A stretch of DNA of 6,087 nucleotides from Chitinophaga pinensis (GTDB taxonomy: Bacteria > Bacteroidota > Bacteroidia > Flavobacteriales_D > Crocinitomicaceae): contig CAMATR010000125.1 of assembly GCA_945861175.1 (NCBI GenBank), forward strand, positions 1-6,087, read 5' to 3'. The position numbers and the translations under genes were made by a program. Under the pieces are notes generated by a model. The model was not told the DNA's origin and did no database searches. It saw only the letters and a program-made list of their open reading frames with translations. Shown here piece after piece: positions 3,165 to 6,087 of the stretch (the first letter of the stretch is position 1; the number at the start of each line of letters is the position of its first letter).

Positions 3165-6087
3165 GTGAATTTCCTCGAAGTTTATTAAAGTAATTGATCA
3201 GATTTTTGAGCGCGTCAATGTACAACAGAAAATAGAGAATAGCTGTAAAAATCCAAAGCACGATAATGTTTAGCGCGAAAGTATTAATACGAAATCCAAA
3301 AAGCTTTTTAGAAGGGGCGTAAAAATGAGCGTTTAAAAAAAGCGCGTGATCAGATGGATTGTAGATAGGATTTTCCTTTCGAACTAATTCATTTTTGTAA
3401 ATTGTTATCTTTTCTGATTCTAATCTATTTGTTAAAAGGTCATTTAAAGATTCATTTCCAAACTTCAATTTATTTTCATTGAATTTTTGACCTTCGCTAG
3501 TTTTTAATCGCTCGATTATGTCATTTGTTTTGTTATAATCAGAAATGTATTGAGAATTTAAAATACCTATCAATTTAGCGATATTCTCATGAGTTTTTTC
3601 AGTCTTATTATTCGGATTAGCCAAATCCGAAAGGCATTCTTTACAACTTAAATTATCCCATTTTTCAAGTTCTCTGATAATTTCTTTTTTCAGGACCTCG
3701 CGTGAATGTATTTTTTTCTTTTTAGTCGATAAAGAGGAAACTAAATTATTATTCAAGCTTACCATTTCAGGAATCCAATAATCTTTTTTCCACTGCGCAT
3801 TGTACTTTTTGATGTTCAATTTGAAATAACTTTGTTCCAGTTTGTTTTCTGTAAATTGACTTACAGCAAGTGCTTCATAAGCCCATCTGGATAACATCAT
3901 ATTTCCAATCCAAGGAACTGAATTTGATTTTGAAATAGCAGGGTGAAGTTTATCGAATTTAACTATCACTCCGCTGAATAAAAGTTGAGGAATAATAAGT
4001 ATTGGCACAACAATATAGATGACTTTTGCTGTGTTTAAGGCACTGGAAATGTTAAGTCCCAAGAGATTTGCAGCGCAAGAAGCTGAGAATAAAACAAGCC
4101 AATATTGCCAATAAAGCCCATTGATTTCAAGTATATAATTCCCAATTATTACAAAAAGTAGTGTTTGAATGCCGGAAACCAGAAATAATAAAAGAACTTT
4201 TGAGACTAAATAACTTGTTCTGGAAAGATTAAGAAAGGACTCTCTTTTAAGTAGTTTTTTGTCTTTATGTATTTCTTCAGCAGCCACTGTAATACCCAAA
4301 AACAGGGCAACTATGACTGAAATAAAAATATATTGGGGCAAGTTTTCATTCTGAAAGAATGTATATACTATATTTTCCCCGTCATTACTTGCGAAATATT
4401 TCACAAAGAATGAAAGCATTATTGCAAGAATTGGCGCTTCAAGAAATGTAATTAAAAGATACTGTTTGTTCGACAACTTACTTAAGGCATCCCTTGAGAA
4501 GAAGACGCCTAATTGTTTCAATCTATTTGCAGTTTTTGTTTGGGGAGATGGTATAGTTTGATTTTCAGATTTGATTGACTTAGTTTTCATTCCTAAGTAA
4601 TAGTCATACCATTCCTTGGGTTGTGTTTTTCTATGGTCAGTCAGCTTACCATATTCATCCACGATGCGTGTTTCCACAATATTGAATACCTGTTCAGGAT
4701 TAACATTACCACACAAACCACATTCACTTTCTTCCGCATTTCCCTGATGAGTTTTGTGCTTGAAATAGGTTATAGCTTCAATTGGATTTCCATCATAGAT
4801 TGGGTAGCCTCCTTGATCGATAAGGAACAATCTATCAAACATTTTGTAAATATCAGACGAGGGTTGGTGAATAACAACAAAGATTAATTTCCCTTTAAAG
4901 GTTAATTCCTTGATAAGATCCATGATGTTTTCAGAGTCCCTTGAGGATAATCCTGAAGTAGGTTCATCAATAATTAAGATCAACGGCTCTCGTATCAGTT
5001 CCAATGCAATGTTTAGGCGTTTTCTTTGGCCACCTGAAACTATTTTTTCTAGGATGCTTCCAACAACAAGATCCTTTATTTCATAAAGCCCAACTGAGCG
5101 CAATATGTCTACAACTTTTTTCTTTATCTCTCGCTCACTTAGATTACCGAAACAAAGCTTTGCATTAAAATATAAGTTTTGAAATACAGATAGTTCTTCA
5201 ATTAAAAGATCATCCTGACTAACAAAGCCTATAATGCCCTGAAGTTTGTGTTTGTCTTTATGTATATCTACACCATTGATTGTAACAACACCGTTAGTCG
5301 GCGAGGTCTGGCCATTTAGAATGTTTAATAGAGTCGATTTCCCTGTACCAGAACCACCCATAATACCCACGAGCTTTCCAGATTCCTCACTAAAATTGAA
5401 ATTGTGTAATCCTTGACGATTATTATCGAAGTAATATGATATATTATTAGCTGCAAATACGATTTTTTTCTTTTGCCCATGTTTGTGAAACTGACTTATT
5501 ACATCGCTGTAATACAGGTGCTTACTTTTTGAAGTATGCAGTGAAGATCCGTGGGTGAATATATATGTACGATCATTTGTAATAAACTGACCATTAAGAC
5601 TTAACGTATCAATTCCAAAATATTTAAAGAATAAAATATTGACACTTTCAATATAAAGAATCAAAATTTTATCATCTAATCCTTGCAGTTGAATTTCTCG
5701 CTCTTTTCGAGTTTTGTTGCTACTAACTAGAATGTAATTATCGGTCGTTTCTATAAAAGTAGTATTGTTTAATATAAAAGCACTTATTTGATCAAATTCC
5801 TCTTTGGAAATGTTAAAAGCTTCAGCAACCGTTGTTACAAATATTAATTCCTGATCTTGAATTTTATCATTTGAATTGATGAACTCAAATATTCTTAAAA
5901 GAACAATTAGCTTTTGTTTTTGCCTTAATTCTTCATTTATTGCAGAGCAAATCATTAAGACTTTAACTGAATTTAGCGAGTTACGTTTTTTATCAGCGTC
6001 TTTCTTTTTTTGCTTTGAGTGAATAGTATTAAGATGTTCATCAAAAAGTTGAAGATAATGTTCAATCAGTTGCGAACTTAACTCTGT
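3145..6087 (-). CDS. ABCG-like ABC transporter with TerB-like N-terminus, 5' end beyond window
   Basis: This is a fused ATPase-permease, probably an inner-membrane ABCG-type exporter with an unknown substrate. The frame has no stop from its TAG (3145-3147) to the window edge: 980 codons, 44 of them before the Met at 5953-5955, so the start is missing. Counting that Met as 1, the helical N-terminus (about -44 to 64) resembles TerB-like domains. Residues 90-160 form a beta-rich module of unknown role. The ATPase follows: Walker A GGSGTGKST (200-208), Q-loop Gln247, signature VSGGQRKR (306-313), Walker B ending D330-E331 and switch His363. All key residues are intact. A linker with CGLCGNVNPEQ (412-422) leads to a permease with membrane segments near 498-518, 541-559, 582-606, 612-636, 643-664 and 888-912. 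The charged stretch after segment 2 (EEIHKDKK, KRE, then SYLVSK) is typical of ABCG proteins. Between segments 5 and 6 is an insertion of about 200 residues with CKEC (771-774), predicted periplasmic. A Lys-rich C-terminus fits a cytoplasmic tail. Confidence 0.88.
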   Translation of the reverse strand, partial: TELSSQLIEHYLQLFDEHLNTIHSKQKKKDADKKRNSLNSVKVLMICSAINEELRQKQKLIVLLRIFEFINSNDKIQDQELIFVTTVAEAFNISKEEFDQISAFILNNTTFIETTDNYILVSSNKTRKEREIQLQGLDDKILILYIESVNILFFKYFGIDTLSLNGQFITNDRTYIFTHGSSLHTSKSKHLYYSDVISQFHKHGQKKKIVFAANNISYYFDNNRQGLHNFNFSEESGKLVGIMGGSGTGKSTLLNILNGQTSPTNGVVTINGVDIHKDKHKLQGIIGFVSQDDLLIEELSVFQNLYFNAKLCFGNLSEREIKKKVVDILRSVGLYEIKDLVVGSILEKIVSGGQRKRLNIALELIREPLILIIDEPTSGLSSRDSENIMDLIKELTFKGKLIFVVIHQPSSDIYKMFDRLFLIDQGGYPIYDGNPIEAITYFKHKTHQGNAEESECGLCGNVNPEQVFNIVETRIVDEYGKLTDHRKTQPKEWYDYYLGMKTKSIKSENQTIPSPQTKTANRLKQLGVFFSRDALSKLSNKQYLLITFLEAPILAIMLSFFVKYFASNDGENIVYTFFQNENLPQYIFISVIVALFLGITVAAEEIHKDKKLLKRESFLNLSRTSYLVSKVLLLFLVSGIQTLLFVIIGNYILEINGLYWQYWLVLFSASCAANLLGLNISSALNTAKVIYIVVPILIIPQLLFSGVIVKFDKLHPAISKSNSVPWIGNMMLSRWAYEALAVSQFTENKLEQSYFKLNIKKYNAQWKKDYWIPEMVSLNNNLVSSLSTKKKKIHSREVLKKEIIRELEKWDNLSCKECLSDLANPNNKTEKTHENIAKLIGILNSQYISDYNKTNDIIERLKTSEGQKFNENKLKFGNESLNDLLTNRLESEKITIYKNELVRKENPIYNPSDHALFLNAHFYAPSKKLFGFRINTFALNIIVLWIFTAILYFLLYIDALKNLINYFNKLRGNSQKKPAA

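Noticed and set aside
4621..4887. Open frame of 88 codons on the plus strand
   Set aside because: It lies wholly antisense to the ATPase-linker part of the ABC gene, which is well supported by motifs. Its Phe- and Ile-rich product looks like a reading-frame shadow.
1..6087. Mobile element, CRISPR array or defence island
   Set aside because: No transposase, integrase, direct repeat array or nuclease-like gene is visible, and all genes are intact or cut only by the window edge. tRNA-Glu could be an integration site in principle, but no duplicate of its 3' end is seen downstream.

Overview
The window looks like a stretch of ordinary chromosome from a Bacteroidota species, probably in the Flavobacteriales or a related order. 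The order-level guess is inference. The DNA is AT-rich. Two promoter -7 boxes match the Bacteroidota consensus TAnnTTTG exactly. The three visible start codons lack a clear Shine-Dalgarno sequence, being preceded by A-rich or T-rich DNA instead. The window also holds a Porin_10-like outer-membrane protein and a long ABCG-like transporter of a type I associate with Bacteroidota.

Layout, left to right. A well-formed promoter (4-34) drives tRNA-Glu(UUC) (64-135). After 28 bases comes rpsT, ribosomal protein S20 (164-415), probably on the same transcript, and a strong intrinsic terminator follows (437-458). Only 7 bases beyond its T-tract starts a secreted, probably beta-barrel outer-membrane protein (466-2214), which ends at a weaker terminator (2227-2243). 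A 129-base intergenic stretch holds two short inverted repeats and a consensus -7 box. It leads into fabG, 3-oxoacyl-ACP reductase (2373-3119), with a strong terminator at 3139-3164. The rest of the window, on the minus strand and convergent with fabG, is one very long ABC transporter gene that runs off the right edge.

Functionally these are neighbouring housekeeping and envelope genes rather than one pathway: translation (tRNA-Glu, S20), outer membrane (porin-like), fatty acid synthesis (FabG) and inner-membrane transport (ABC protein). No CRISPR array, insertion sequence, phage gene or defence gene is visible.

The most interesting object is the ABC protein. It joins a TerB-like helical N-terminus, an uncharacterised beta-rich module, a canonical ABCG-type ATPase, a cytoplasmic CxxC linker and a six-helix membrane domain with a roughly 200-residue extracytoplasmic insertion. 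Its reading frame stays open for 44 codons upstream of the first in-window Met (5953-5955), so its true start lies outside the window. Gene ends are tightly packed: the fabG terminator also encodes the last residues of the ABC protein, and the rpsT terminator occupies the place of the porin gene's 5' leader.
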